From Alphaproteobacteria bacterium (GTDB taxonomy: Bacteria; Pseudomonadota; Alphaproteobacteria; UBA6615), in assembly GCA_009691025.1 (NCBI GenBank), contig SHWB01000006.1:33205-97204 (forward strand): 64,000 nucleotides of DNA, in the 5' to 3' direction. Under the pieces are notes generated by a model. That model had not been told where the DNA came from and made no database searches. It saw only the letters and a list, made by a program, of their open reading frames with translations. Below are positions 1 to 8,657 of this stretch, in pieces. Position numbers and translations under genes: made by a program. The stretch's first letter is position 1, and every line of letters begins with the position of its first letter.

Positions 1-313
1 CGATGCCGCTGCCGGGAGCGGTCTGCGTCACCGTCGCGCGCACTTCGAGCCCATGCGTATCGTCCGGGTCGTCGCCAGCATCCTTGACGATGCCGGCCGT
101 CGCGGCGCCGCCGTCGAGGCGCGTCGTGGCCAGCGGGAATCGCGCGACGAGGCCGCGCGGCAGCCGCACGGTCGCCAGGCTCGGGAAGCGCCCGGTCAGC
201 AGCGCGGTGGCGGCGGCACCGGCGGCGGCGGCGGCGCAGGCGCCTGTCGTCCAGCCACGGCGCAGCGTGCCGGCCGGCCGGCGTCCGGCATCCTCGGATT
301 CGGCGGCGATCAT
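1..313 (-). CDS. cbiD: Cobalt-precorrin-5B (C1)-methyltransferase, N-terminal part
   Basis: Reading leftwards from an ATG at 313, the frame stays open to the window edge, giving the first 104 residues of a longer protein. Two stretches match the CbiD family: an N-terminal RRGWTTGACAAAA segment near residues 19-31 and GIVKDAGDDPDDTHG near residues 74-88. CbiD uses SAM to methylate C-1 of the corrin ring in cobalamin synthesis. It diverges from cobA-cobB, whose products act in the same pathway, and the 74-bp gap must carry both promoters. Family assignment is secure; nothing can be said about the C-terminal part, which lies outside the window. Confidence 0.88.
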   Translation of the reverse strand, partial: MIAAESEDAGRRPAGTLRRGWTTGACAAAAAGAAATALLTGRFPSLATVRLPRGLVARFPLATTRLDGGAATAGIVKDAGDDPDDTHGLEVRATVTQTAPGSGI

Positions 314-387
314 GGCGCCAGTCTAGCGCATGCGCGGGCGCCATGCCCGCCGGTGCCGCGGAGGACGAAATGCGTTAGCTTCGCGCC

Positions 388-1230
388 ATGGATCGTCCCG
401 GACCGAGTTTCGCGCTGCCAGACATGGCGCCCGGCGAGGTATGGCTCGTCGGCGCCGGCCCCGGCGACCCCGCGCTGCTGACCGTCGCCGCCTGGCATGC
501 TCTGAGCATGGCCGACGTAGTAGTCTACGACGCGCTGGTCGATGCGCGCGTGCTGGCACTGGCGCGGAAGGGCGCGACGCTGGATTACGCCGGCAAGCGC
601 GGCGGGCGGCCCTCGCCCACGCAGCCGGACATTTCGCGCCGCCTCATCCGCCATGCGCAGGCGGGGTTGCGCGTGCTGCGCCTCAAGGGCGGCGATCCCT
701 TCGTGTTCGGCCGCGGCGGCGAGGAGGCGCTGGCGCTGGTCGCGGCCGGCGTGCCGTTCCGCGTCGTGCCGGGCGTCACGGCGGCGGTCGGTGGCCTCGC
801 CTATGCCGGCATCCCGATGACCCATCGCGACCTCAACAGCGTCGTCGCCTTCGTCACCGGCCACAATATCAACGGCGCCGTTCCCGACGGGCTCGACTGG
901 GAGGCGCTGGCCAAGGGAGTCCCGGTGCTGGTGTTCTACATGGCGCTCAAGAACTTGCCCGACATCTGCGCGAGGCTGTGCGCCGCTGGCCGACGCGAGG
1001 ACGAGCCGGTGGCGATCGTCGCGCGCGCGACTCTGCCCGACCAGTGCGTCGTGGTGACGACGCTGGCCGGGGCGCCAGCGGCGGCGATAGGTGTCGAGCC
1101 GCCGGCCGTCGTGGTGGTCGGTGAAGTCGTACGGCTGCGCGCGGGTCTCGACTGGCTCGGCGCGCTGGCCGGACGCGCCCTCGATGCCGATCCGCTCGGC
1201 CACGGCCTGACGCGCGCCGCCGGCACATGA
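388..1230 (+). CDS. cobA: Uroporphyrinogen-III C-methyltransferase
   Basis: SAM-dependent methylation of uroporphyrinogen III at C-2 and C-7 to precorrin-2, the branch point from haem to corrin and sirohaem synthesis. The 280-residue protein carries the family SAM-binding VGAGPGDP motif at residues 21-28 and the GGDPFVFGRGGEE segment at 101-113. It is a stand-alone methyltransferase: there is no CysG-type dehydrogenase/ferrochelatase domain. The ATG at 388 leaves a 19-residue lead before the first motif; an ATG at 424 is an alternative start. The stop overlaps the cobB start (ATGA at 1227-1230), so the two are probably translationally coupled. Confidence 0.93.
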   Translation: MDRPGPSFALPDMAPGEVWLVGAGPGDPALLTVAAWHALSMADVVVYDALVDARVLALARKGATLDYAGKRGGRPSPTQPDISRRLIRHAQAGLRVLRLKGGDPFVFGRGGEEALALVAAGVPFRVVPGVTAAVGGLAYAGIPMTHRDLNSVVAFVTGHNINGAVPDGLDWEALAKGVPVLVFYMALKNLPDICARLCAAGRREDEPVAIVARATLPDQCVVVTTLAGAPAAAIGVEPPAVVVVGEVVRLRAGLDWLGALAGRALDADPLGHGLTRAAGT

Positions 1231-2564
1231 GCGCACCCGGACTGGTGCTCGCCGCGCCGGCCTCGGGCAGCGGCAAGACCGTGCTTACGATGGTGCTGGC
1301 CCGCCATTTCGCGCGGCAGGGCCTGCGCGTGGCGCCGGCCAAGGTCGGGCCCGACTACATCGATCCGGCCTTTCTGTCTCGCGCGGCCGGGCGTCCGGCG
1401 GTCAACCTCGATCCCTGGGCGATGCGGCCCGGCACGCTGGCGGCGCTGGTCGCGGCACTCGGCGCCGATGCCGATCTCGTGCTTGTCGAGGGCGTCATGG
1501 GGCTGTTCGACGGGGCGGCGGCCGACGGCCGCCTCGATGCCGGCTCGACCGCCGATCTGGCGGCGATTACAGGCTGGCCGGTGGTGCTGGTGGTCGACGC
1601 GACCGGAATGGCGGCGAGCGTCGGTGCGCTGGTCGCCGGCTTCGCCCGGCATCGCCCGGATGTGACTATCGCCGGCGTCGTCTTCAACCGCACCGGCAGC
1701 GCCGCGCACCGCGACCTGCTGGCGACCGCAGTCGCTGCCGCCTGCCCCGAGGTGGAACTGCTCGGCGACGTGCCGCGCGATGCGACGCTCGGCCTGCCGT
1801 CGCGCCATCTCGGCCTTGTGCAGGCGGCCGAGCATGTTGATCTAGACGCCCGCCTCGACGCCGCCGCCGCGCGTCTCGGCGAGACACTCGACCTCGCCGC
1901 TCTGCGGGCTCTGGCGCGTCCGGCGAGGGATTTCTCCGCGCCGAATCCGGCGCCGCCCGTGGCGCCGCCCGGCCAGCGCATCGCCCTGGCGAGCGACATC
2001 GCTTTCGCCTTCGCCTATACGGCGCTGATTGATGCGTGGCGACGGGACGGCGCTGAAATCATCCCGTTCTCGCCGCTGGCCGACGAGGCGCCGGACGCCA
2101 AGGCCGACGCCGTCTTCCTGCCGGGTGGATATCCCGAATTGCATGCCGGAAGGCTGGCAGCGGCCGGCGGGTTTCTCGCCGGGCTGCGGGGCTCTGCGGC
2201 GCGCGGGGCCGCCGTCTATGGCGAATGCGGCGGCTACATGGTGCTGGGCCGTTTCCTCATAGACGCCGAGGGCAACCGGCACGCGATGGCCGGGCTGCTG
2301 GCGCTGGAGGCCAGCTTCGCAGCTCGCCGCCTGTCGCTCGGCTACAGGCGGGCGCGGCTGACGGTCGATGGCCCGCTGGGACGGGCGGGTGTCGCCTTTC
2401 GCGGCCACGAATTCCATTACGCGACGGTGACGGCGGAAGGCCCGGGCACGGCACTGTTCGTGGTCGCGGACGCCGCCGGGCACCAGCGCGGCGCGGCCGG
2501 CCTCGTCGCCGGCCGCGTTGCCGGCTCCTTCCTGCATCTGGTAGACCGGGCCGCCGGGGAGTGA
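1227..2564 (+). CDS. cobB: Cobyrinate a,c-diamide synthase (hydrogenobyrinate type possible)
   Basis: ATP- and glutamine-dependent amidation of the a and c side chains of the corrin ring. The 445-residue protein has the CobB/CbiA architecture. An N-terminal dethiobiotin-synthetase-like domain carries the P-loop ASGSGKT at residues 12-18, followed by [11 protein letters not shown]-terminal class I glutamine amidotransferase domain has its nucleophile Cys334 in YGECGGYM. The late histidine region reads GHEFHYATV. The gene overlaps cobA by 4 bp. The sequence does not decide whether the substrate is cobyrinate (anaerobic route) or hydrogenobyrinate (aerobic route); a neighbouring cbiD favours the CbiA-like role. 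Confidence 0.92.
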   Translation: MSAPGLVLAAPASGSGKTVLTMVLARHFARQGLRVAPAKVGPDYIDPAFLSRAAGRPAVNLDPWAMRPGTLAALVAALGADADLVLVEGVMGLFDGAAADGRLDAGSTADLAAITGWPVVLVVDATGMAASVGALVAGFARHRPDVTIAGVVFNRTGSAAHRDLLATAVAAACPEVELLGDVPRDATLGLPSRHLGLVQAAEHVDLDARLDAAAARLGETLDLAALRALARPARDFSAPNPAPPVAPPGQRIALASDIAFAFAYTALIDAWRRDGAEIIPFSPLADEAPDAKADAVFLPGGYPELHAGRLAAAGGFLAGLRGSAARGAAVYGECGGYMVLGRFLIDAEGNRHAMAGLLALEASFAARRLSLGYRRARLTVDGPLGRAGVAFRGHEFHYATVTAEGPGTALFVVADAAGHQRGAAGLVAGRVAGSFLHLVDRAAGE

Positions 2565-2566
2565 CC

Positions 2567-3106
2567 ATGGCCCAAGCGCCGTTCTGGAAGACCAAGCGTC
2601 TCGACGAGATGAACGAGGCCGAGTGGGAAAGCCTGTGCGACGGCTGCGGCCTGTGCTGCCTGCACAAGCTGGAGGACGAGGACACGGGCGAGATCGGCTA
2701 TACCGACGTCTCCTGCCGCCTGCTCGACCTTGATACCTGCCGCTGCGGCGACTACGCCAACCGCAGCACGCGCGTGCCCGACTGCGTGAAGGTGACGCCG
2801 CAGAATGCCGGCGCGCTCACCTGGCTGCCGGGTAGCTGCGGCTACCGGATGCTGGCCGAGGGCCGCGCGCTGGCCTGGTGGCATCCACTGGTCTCTGGCG
2901 ACCCGGAGACGGTGCACGCCTCCGGCGTCTCGCTGCGCGGGCGCGCCGTCAGCGAGGACGACATCGATGATGTGCGCGACCACGTCGTCGCCTGGCTCAA
3001 TTCGCGCCTCGCCGCCGGCCTCGCCACGCCGGGCAGCGGCAGGCGCGTTGGCGGAAAATACCGGGCGAAGACGAAAGCCGCAACCAAGCGGTGGACCGCA
3101 TCGTGA
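2567..3106 (+). CDS. YcgN/UPF0260 family Cys-cluster protein
   Basis: A 179-residue protein of the YcgN (UPF0260) family, whose function is not established. The N-terminal CDGCGLCC cluster (residues 24-31) and further cysteines around residues 50-70 ([20 protein letters not shown]) resemble the CxxCxxCC zinc/iron-binding family. Recognisable family segments are [12 protein letters not shown] and the tryptophan-rich LAWWHPL. The ATG lies 2 nt after the cobB stop, so it is probably cotranscribed with the cobalamin genes, although no functional link is known. The reading frame extends further upstream inside cobB; the ATG at 2567 was chosen because the family begins there. Confidence 0.85.
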   Translation: MAQAPFWKTKRLDEMNEAEWESLCDGCGLCCLHKLEDEDTGEIGYTDVSCRLLDLDTCRCGDYANRSTRVPDCVKVTPQNAGALTWLPGSCGYRMLAEGRALAWWHPLVSGDPETVHASGVSLRGRAVSEDDIDDVRDHVVAWLNSRLAAGLATPGSGRRVGGKYRAKTKAATKRWTAS

Positions 3107-4016
3107 CCGACGCCATCGAGGCCCCGCGCGGCGTGTTCGCCGCCAACCTGACGCCGCTCGGCGCCGACGGAGCGCCCGACCGCGTCCGCTTCGTCGCCCA
3201 TGCGCGCTGGCTGCTGGCCAATGGCTGCGACGGCGTGGCGCCTCTCGGCACCACCGGCGAGGCCAATTCTCTGTCGGTCGATGAACGGCTGGATCTCATA
3301 GAGGCGCTGGGCGAGGCAGGAATTACGGGTTCGCAGCTTATCGTCGGCATCGGCTGCACCGCGATACCCGACACGGGCGGCTGGCCAGGGCGGCACTCGC
3401 CATCGGCGCCGGCGGCTGCCTGATGCTGCCGCCCTTCTATTACAAGGGCGCGAGCGAGGATGGGCTGTTCGCCGCCTTCGCCGATACGATCGAGCGCACC
3501 GGCGACGACAGGCTGCGCCTCTACCTCTACCACATCCCCCAGATGAGCGGCGTGCCGCTGACGCTGCCGCTGATCGAGCGGCTGGTGAAGGACTGGCCGA
3601 GCATCGTTGTCGGCATGAAGGACAGCTCCGGCGACTGGCATAACATGAACGCGACGCTGTCCGCCCTTCCCGGTTTCCGGCTTTTTCCCGGCACCGAGGA
3701 GTTCCTGCTCGCCGGGCTTCGCCGCGGTGCGGTCGGCTGCATTTCGGCGACCACCAACGTCACCTGCACACAGGCCCAGCGCGTCTTCACCAACTGGCGT
3801 GGCGCGGACGCCGACGCCCTGCAGGAGCATCTCACGGCGCAGCGCAAATCCTTCGACGGTCTGCCGGAGATCCCGGTGCTGAAGGCGTATCTCGCCCGCG
3901 CCCGCGGCGATGCCGTCTGGTGTGCCGTGCGGCCGCCCTTCCTGCCGGCGAGCGAGGCGGCAATGGCGACTCTCGATGGCCGCTTTGCCGCCGCCTCGTT
4001 CAGCCTCGCCTCCTAA
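3103..4016 (+). pseudogene. DapA/NAL-family aldolase gene, frameshifted
   Basis: Two abutting frames together encode one dihydrodipicolinate synthase/N-acetylneuraminate lyase family protein. The first frame (GTG at 3103, overlapping the previous stop as GTGA) has the substrate loop LGTTGEANS and reaches GIGCTAIPDT. It then runs out of homology and stops at 3421-3423. The second frame, about one base out, resumes with RLARAALAIGAGGCLMLPPF and contains the Schiff-base lysine region VVGMKDSSGDW. Comparing the two, one base is missing near 3376-3378 (GACACGGGCGGCTGGCC). The C-terminal frame is otherwise undamaged, so the lesion is recent or a sequencing error. The physiological substrate cannot be told from sequence. 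Confidence 0.8.
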
Positions 4017-4022
4017 TAGGAT

Positions 4023-4958
4023 TCACGCTGCCGCGACGGCGCGCGCCCGCGCGCGCCGGGCGCCGAGATTGACCAGCGTGACGCCGCCGAACACCAGCGC
4101 CGTCGCCACGGCGATCCACCAGCCGGGGCGCTCGCCGAACACGATGGCGGCGAAGGCGACGCCGAAGATCGTCACCAGATAGGCGCACTGGCTGAACACC
4201 ACCGCGCCGGCGAGCTTCACGATCACGAAGAAGCAGACAAACGCGAAGGCCGAGGCGAGGCCGAAGCCTGCCAGCACCGCGTTGTGCATCGAGGACTCCT
4301 GCCAGATAGGGTGGAAGGTGCCGGTGGCGAGCGCGCCGATGAAGGTACCGATGGCGCCCGCATAGAGCATGCCGCAGGCGAGCGACAGCGGGTCGGCGCC
4401 GGCGGGCCATAGCCGCTCGGCCCATACATTACCGATGGCGTAGAGTACCGGGGTGAGGAAGGCCAGCGTCGCGAAGGGCACCATCGCCGGGCCCGGCAGG
4501 TTGCCCTTCGGCAGCACCAGCGCCGCGGCTCCGGCGAGGCCCAGCGCGATGCCGGCGGCGCGCAGCCGGTCGAAGCTCTCGCCGCCCGTCGCCAGCGACA
4601 GCAGGTAGGTCAGCACCGGCACGGTGGTCAGCACCACCGCCATGTTGGCGGCCGGGATGAATCCGGTGACGTACACCATGTTCACATTGGGGATGGCGAT
4701 GCCGATCAGCCCGACCACGATGTAATACAGTAGCGCCGGTCTGGTCAGTGGTGGCAGCCGGCCGCGCGCGAGGCCGACCGCGAGCAGCACGGTCGCGGCG
4801 ATGAAGGTCTGCCAGAAGGTGACGCCTGAACCGGACAGGCCGGCCGTGGCGAGATATTTGGAAATCGTCGTTCCGCCGCCCCAGATGGCGCCGGAGACGA
4901 CGAGAAGGAACAGTGCCGAGGGCGGTACGGCGGCCCGTCCGGCCGCGGCGACGGTCAT
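4023..4958 (-). CDS. EamA/DMT-family transporter (copy 1)
   Basis: A 311-residue inner-membrane protein with about ten hydrophobic segments arranged as two five-helix EamA repeats. The first repeat opens with SGAIWGGGTTISKYL; the second ends with the typical AYLVTIFGVAFAAIVFGERPGWW signature. DMT-family proteins export amino acids, metabolites or drugs; the substrate here is unknown. It is paralogous along its whole length to the gene at 5326-6255. The stop lies 6 bp from the end of the convergent aldolase pseudogene. Upstream lie a perfect hairpin and a small Cys-rich ORF on the same strand. Confidence 0.88.
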   Translation of the reverse strand: MTVAAAGRAAVPPSALFLLVVSGAIWGGGTTISKYLATAGLSGSGVTFWQTFIAATVLLAVGLARGRLPPLTRPALLYYIVVGLIGIAIPNVNMVYVTGFIPAANMAVVLTTVPVLTYLLSLATGGESFDRLRAAGIALGLAGAAALVLPKGNLPGPAMVPFATLAFLTPVLYAIGNVWAERLWPAGADPLSLACGMLYAGAIGTFIGALATGTFHPIWQESSMHNAVLAGFGLASAFAFVCFFVIVKLAGAVVFSQCAYLVTIFGVAFAAIVFGERPGWWIAVATALVFGGVTLVNLGARRARARAVAAA

Positions 4959-5004
4959 GGCGAACCCCCATCAGGCCCGGCGGTATTGCCTTCCGTCGGG
5001 AGAC

Positions 5005-5049
5005 GGGGATGCAGCGGGCGGCGGAGTATCCGCCGCCCGCTGCATCCCC
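5005..5049. repeat. Perfect 21-bp inverted repeat with 3-nt loop
   Basis: The arms at 5005-5025 and 5029-5049 are exact reverse complements, separated only by GTA. In either strand's RNA this would be a very stable GC-rich hairpin. On the minus strand it lies 57 nt after the small Cys-rich ORF and 46 nt before the EamA start. No U-tract follows, so it is not a textbook intrinsic terminator. It could limit read-through, protect the upstream mRNA 3' end, or attenuate the transporter gene. Confidence 0.8.
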
Positions 5050-5106
5050 GGCAAGAGTCGGGTAGTGCGCGCGCCGCCGCCGGGCGCAGCGGGCCGAAAA
5101 GCTCGA

Positions 5107-5235
5107 CTACTTGCAGAACTGAACGCTGCAACCGACGCAGAGCGCCTTGTTTTCCATACTGTCTAGGGCCTCGTCTGTCAGCGCGTCGGCCGGGTGCTCG
5201 GCTTTGGCCACGGTGGCCGTCTCCTCGGTGTGCAT
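5107..5235 (-). CDS. Small Cys-rich peptide, 42 residues, unknown function
   Basis: An ATG at 5235 is preceded at 6-nt spacing by a good ribosome-binding site (GGGAGAA) and opens a 42-codon frame ending in TAG. The peptide has an acidic N-terminal two-thirds ending LTDEALDSMENK, then a Cys-containing tail ALCVGCSVQFCK (C-x2-C-x4-C). A charged leader ending in a D/E-L-D-type segment before a short Cys-rich tail is the general layout of ribosomally made, modified peptide precursors. A small metal-binding protein fits equally well. No modifying enzyme is adjacent; its neighbours on both sides are EamA exporters on the same strand. I do not recognise the family. Coding status rests on the RBS, isolation from other genes and the following hairpin. 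Confidence 0.6.
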   Translation of the reverse strand: MHTEETATVAKAEHPADALTDEALDSMENKALCVGCSVQFCK

Positions 5236-5286
5236 TGTCGTTCTCCCACTCCGGACGGCCCAGACTGGCTGCGGACAGGCGATGCT

Positions 5287-5314
5287 ATTACATCCGCCGA
5301 TGCAGGAAAATCAC
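5287..5314 (-). promoter_or_regulatory. Possible sigma-70 promoter for the small peptide gene
   Basis: On the minus strand a TGTAAT hexamer (5292-5287, five of six matches to the -10 consensus) is preceded after 16 nt by GTGATT (5314-5309), a weak -35. This would give a leader of about 45 nt before the small ORF. The -35 match is poor. Confidence 0.3.
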
Positions 5315-5325
5315 TTGCGGGAACG

Positions 5326-6255
5326 TCACGCAGCCGTCGGCGCGGCCCTCACCAGCGCGCGACGACGGCCGATGTTGACGAGCGCGACGCCCGCGAAGAC
5401 CGGCACGACGGGGGCGGCGAACCACGGCCCCGGCCGCTCGCCGAAGACGATGGCGGCGAAGACGACACCGAAAATGGTGATCAGGTAGGCGACCTGGTTG
5501 AAATAGACCGCGCCGGCCAGCCGCAGCAGACCGAAAAATCCGATGAAGGCCAGCGCCGAGATCGCGCCGTATATGGCGAGCACCATGTTTGGCAGGCTCG
5601 CCGCCTGCCAGATCGGGTGTAAACCACCGGTAACGATGGCGACCGTGCCGGCGCCGAGGGCGGCGACGTACAGCATGCCGCAGGCCAGCGCGAGCGAATC
5701 GGTGCCGGGCGGCCGGCGCCGGTCGGCGAAAACATTGCCGGTGGCGTAGAGCAGCGGCGTGGCGAAGGCGGCGATCGCGTAGGGCAGTATGGCGGGATCG
5801 GTCAGGCCGCCGCGCGGCAGCACCAGCAGCGCCGCGCCGCCGAGCCCCAGCGCGAGGCTGGCGATGCGCAGTCGGTCGGCGCGCTCGTGCCCGATGGCGA
5901 CCGCGATCAGGTAGGTGAACAGGGGCGACAGCGTGAGCGCAACCGCCATGGTGCCGCCGGGAATATGACGGGTGACGAACACCATGTTCATGTTCGGCAC
6001 GGCGAGTCCTGCGATGCCGGCGATAGCGTAGTAACCTAGCGCGAGGCGGTCGACCGGCGGCAGGCGCCGCCGCAGCACAGTCACGACCAGCAGGACCGTC
6101 GCGGCGCTCGACATCTGCCAGCAGGTCACGCCCGGGGCGGGCGGGCCGGCGACCGAAACGTACTTGGCGACCGTGGCGCCGCCGCCCCAGATGGCGCCGA
6201 GGCCGGCCAGCAGGGCCGGAGCATACCAGATCGGTACTGGGCGGGCAGGGAGCAT
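5326..6255 (-). CDS. EamA/DMT-family transporter (copy 2)
   Basis: A 309-residue, ten-helix EamA-type exporter that aligns from end to end with the copy at 4023-4958. Shared blocks include GAIWGGGATVAKYVS at the start, VPNMNMVFVTRHIPGG in the first repeat, LALACGMLYVAALG, and a closing TIFGVVFAAIVFGERPGPW. The two copies have clearly diverged (roughly half the residues differ), so this is an old duplication or two related acquisitions. The start codon ATG at 6255 faces the dehydrogenase gene at 6407, with divergent promoters in the gap. Substrate unknown. Confidence 0.88.
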   Translation of the reverse strand: MLPARPVPIWYAPALLAGLGAIWGGGATVAKYVSVAGPPAPGVTCWQMSSAATVLLVVTVLRRRLPPVDRLALGYYAIAGIAGLAVPNMNMVFVTRHIPGGTMAVALTLSPLFTYLIAVAIGHERADRLRIASLALGLGGAALLVLPRGGLTDPAILPYAIAAFATPLLYATGNVFADRRRPPGTDSLALACGMLYVAALGAGTVAIVTGGLHPIWQAASLPNMVLAIYGAISALAFIGFFGLLRLAGAVYFNQVAYLITIFGVVFAAIVFGERPGPWFAAPVVPVFAGVALVNIGRRRALVRAAPTAA

Positions 6256-6406
6256 GACGGGGGCCGGCGGAAAGGGCGCGGAGTTTCGCCCTGTGAAGCC
6301 TCGCCCGCAAGGCCCCCGCCTTGCGTGGTCGATTCCTCTAGACTTGCGGTACGCGGTGGCACGGCCCCGCTGTCCACAGGTGCAACCAACGACAAGGACC
6401 AGTCAG

Positions 6407-7291
6407 ATGCCCGATAGCTACGGAATTCTCGGTCTCGGCAATCTCGGCGGCGGCGTCGCCAAATGCCTGCTCGGCAAGGGCGCGAGCCTGACCGGCTGGG
6501 ATCCTCTGCCGGAGAAGCTTTCCGCCTTCACCGCCGCCGGCGGCAAGCCGGGCAATGGAGCTACGGGCGTCATCCAGGCGGTCGATGTGGTGCTGCTGTC
6601 GTTGCCTTCGGCCGCCGCGCTCGACAGCGTCGTCGCCGACGTGCTGGCCGTCGGCAAGCCCGGCCTGGTCGTTGTCGAGACCTCGACGCTGCCGCTCGCC
6701 ATCAAGGAAGCGGCGCGCGACAGGCTCGCCGCGCGTGGCATCCACATGCTCGATTGCACGGTCTCCGGCGCGGCGCGCCAGGCCGAGACCGGTACTCTGG
6801 CCATGCAGATGAGCGGCGATGCGGCGCTATGCGAGCGTATTCGTCAGCTCGTCGCGGGTTTCACCAGCTCGGCCACCTATGTTGGCAAATTCGGCATGGC
6901 CATCCGGCTGAAGCTGATCATCAACATGATGGGCGCGGTGATGATCGAGCTGACCAGCGAGGCGTTCCTGCTGGCCGAGAAGGCAGGGGTAGACGCCGGC
7001 ACCTTCGTCGACGTCATCAACAAGAGCGCGGTGGGCTCGCGCATGTTCGAGATCCGCTCGCATGCCATGAAGGCGCGCGAATACGACGACCCGGGGGAGA
7101 TGACCGCCGGCCTCGGCATCGGCGTCAAGGACAACCACGTGATTAGGGACTTCGCCGAAAGCCTCGGCGCGCCGCTGCCCCTCTTCAACACCGCCTTTAC
7201 CTATTTCGAGGCGGCCATGGCGCGCGGCTGGGCCGGACGGGACATCAGCTGCATTTCCGAGGTGCTGCGCGGCATGGCCGGGGCGCGCTAG
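6407..7291 (+). CDS. NAD(P)-dependent beta-hydroxyacid dehydrogenase (HIBADH/6PGDH family)
   Basis: A 294-residue member of the 3-hydroxyisobutyrate/tartronate-semialdehyde reductase family. The Rossmann motif is ILGLGNLGGGVA near residues 6-17, where Leu replaces the common Met of GLGxMG. The substrate-binding segment is DCTVSGAARQAETG (usually D-x-PVSGG). The catalytic-lysine helix reads RLKLIINMMG near residues 168-177. The ATG at 6407 was preferred to the longer upstream frame because the Rossmann fold should start within the first few residues. An isolated transcription unit; the actual hydroxyacid substrate cannot be deduced. Confidence 0.85.
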   Translation: MPDSYGILGLGNLGGGVAKCLLGKGASLTGWDPLPEKLSAFTAAGGKPGNGATGVIQAVDVVLLSLPSAAALDSVVADVLAVGKPGLVVVETSTLPLAIKEAARDRLAARGIHMLDCTVSGAARQAETGTLAMQMSGDAALCERIRQLVAGFTSSATYVGKFGMAIRLKLIINMMGAVMIELTSEAFLLAEKAGVDAGTFVDVINKSAVGSRMFEIRSHAMKAREYDDPGEMTAGLGIGVKDNHVIRDFAESLGAPLPLFNTAFTYFEAAMARGWAGRDISCISEVLRGMAGAR

Positions 7292-7421
7292 GCGGGGGGC
7301 TGACAGGCGGGCGGCGCATGGCGTCGGCGTTCAGGAAACGCTTGCCGCTGCCGTCCGCCGGGGCCTATCAGGCGGGGCACGGCGGCACCGCCATACCGTG
7401 CGTCTTCCGGCGAGCCTCCAG

Positions 7422-8657
7422 ATGCCCCCTCCCGACGCGCCCGTGGTCGATGCCAGCCGTCTCGCGATGCTGCTGGCGCTGCTGGTCGGCACCTCGCAGA
7501 TGTCGACCTCGACCTATGTGTCATCGATGCCGGCGCTGCCGGCGGCACTCGACACCGACGCCGCGACGGTGCAGCTCACCCTGACGCTGTTTCTCGCCGG
7601 CTCGGCCCTCGGCAGCCTGATCTGGGGCTCGCTCGCCGACCGCTTCGGCCGCCGGCCCGTGCTCTTTGCCTGGTTCGGCCTGTTCATTCTCGCCACGCTC
7701 GCCTGCGCGCTGTTGCCGGCGATCTCATGGCTGATCGCCGGGCGCTTCCTGCAGGCGGTCGGCTCGTCGGTGTCATGGGTGCTGTCGCGTGCCGTGGTGC
7801 GCGACCTCTACCGCCGCGACGAGGCGGCGCGCGTGCTGGCGCTGATTGCGACGGCCTTCGCCATAGCGCCGGTCATCGGCCCGGTGATCGGCGGCCACAT
7901 CGCAACCTGGTTCGGCTGGCGCTGGACCTTCGCCTTCATCGGCATCGTGGCGGGCGCCATCGCCCGCGTGGTGCCGCGCCTGCTGCCGGAGACGTTGAAT
8001 CAGCCGGCCCCGACGGCCACCGACCCGCGCCGCATCGCCACGAATTTCGCCACGCTGCTGCGTCATCGCGCCGTCATAGGCTATTGCGGCGCGATGGGAA
8101 GTTCCATGGCGGAGATGTTCGCCTTCGTCACCGCCGGCCCGTTTGTTCTGATGGGCATCGTCGGCGTCAGTGCCGAGGGCTATGGCTGGCTGAGCGCCAT
8201 CGTCGCGTTGGCCTTCATGCTCGGCAGCCGGCTCTCGGCCCTGTCCGTGCGCCGGCTCGGCCATGCCCGCGAGATCGTCTTCGGAATCGCCATCCAGGTG
8301 CTCGCCGGCACCAGCCTTGCGCTGGCTCTCGCGGCGGTGGTGCCGCTCGCCGGCGTGACGGGCATCGTGGCGACGATCGGTCCCGCCGCCCTGTGGCTGA
8401 TCGGTGTCGCCTTCTTGCGGACGGCCGCGGCGGCCGGCGCGGTCGAGCCCTTCGGGCACATGGCCGGCGCCGCCTCCTCGGCGAGCAATTTCCTGCAGAT
8501 GGCGGTCGACACGCTGGGCAGCCTCACCGTTTCGCTGCTCGAGGACGGCACCGCAGTGCCGCTGGCCGCCGCCATGCTCGGCGCCGCGACGCTGACGGCG
8601 GTGTCGTTCTACGTCGTGGTACGGCCGCGCCGTGAGCGCGCGCGCGCGGGGGCCTGA
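7422..8657 (+). CDS. MFS multidrug transporter, Bcr/CflA type
   Basis: A 411-residue twelve-helix major facilitator of the Bcr/CflA drug-resistance branch. Family features are STSTYVSSMPALP in helix 1, the loop motif GSLADRFGRRPVL between helices 2 and 3, and the helix 4 RFLQAVGSSVSWVLSRAVVRD segment, an equivalent of the usual R-F-x-Q-G-x-G-A motif. It probably extrudes hydrophobic drugs by proton antiport. A GTG at 7398 in the same frame is an alternative start; ATG 7422 is more typical of the family. Its stop directly abuts the next gene's ATG at 8658. Confidence 0.86.
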   Translation: MPPPDAPVVDASRLAMLLALLVGTSQMSTSTYVSSMPALPAALDTDAATVQLTLTLFLAGSALGSLIWGSLADRFGRRPVLFAWFGLFILATLACALLPAISWLIAGRFLQAVGSSVSWVLSRAVVRDLYRRDEAARVLALIATAFAIAPVIGPVIGGHIATWFGWRWTFAFIGIVAGAIARVVPRLLPETLNQPAPTATDPRRIATNFATLLRHRAVIGYCGAMGSSMAEMFAFVTAGPFVLMGIVGVSAEGYGWLSAIVALAFMLGSRLSALSVRRLGHAREIVFGIAIQVLAGTSLALALAAVVPLAGVTGIVATIGPAALWLIGVAFLRTAAAAGAVEPFGHMAGAASSASNFLQMAVDTLGSLTVSLLEDGTAVPLAAAMLGAATLTAVSFYVVVRPRRERARAGA

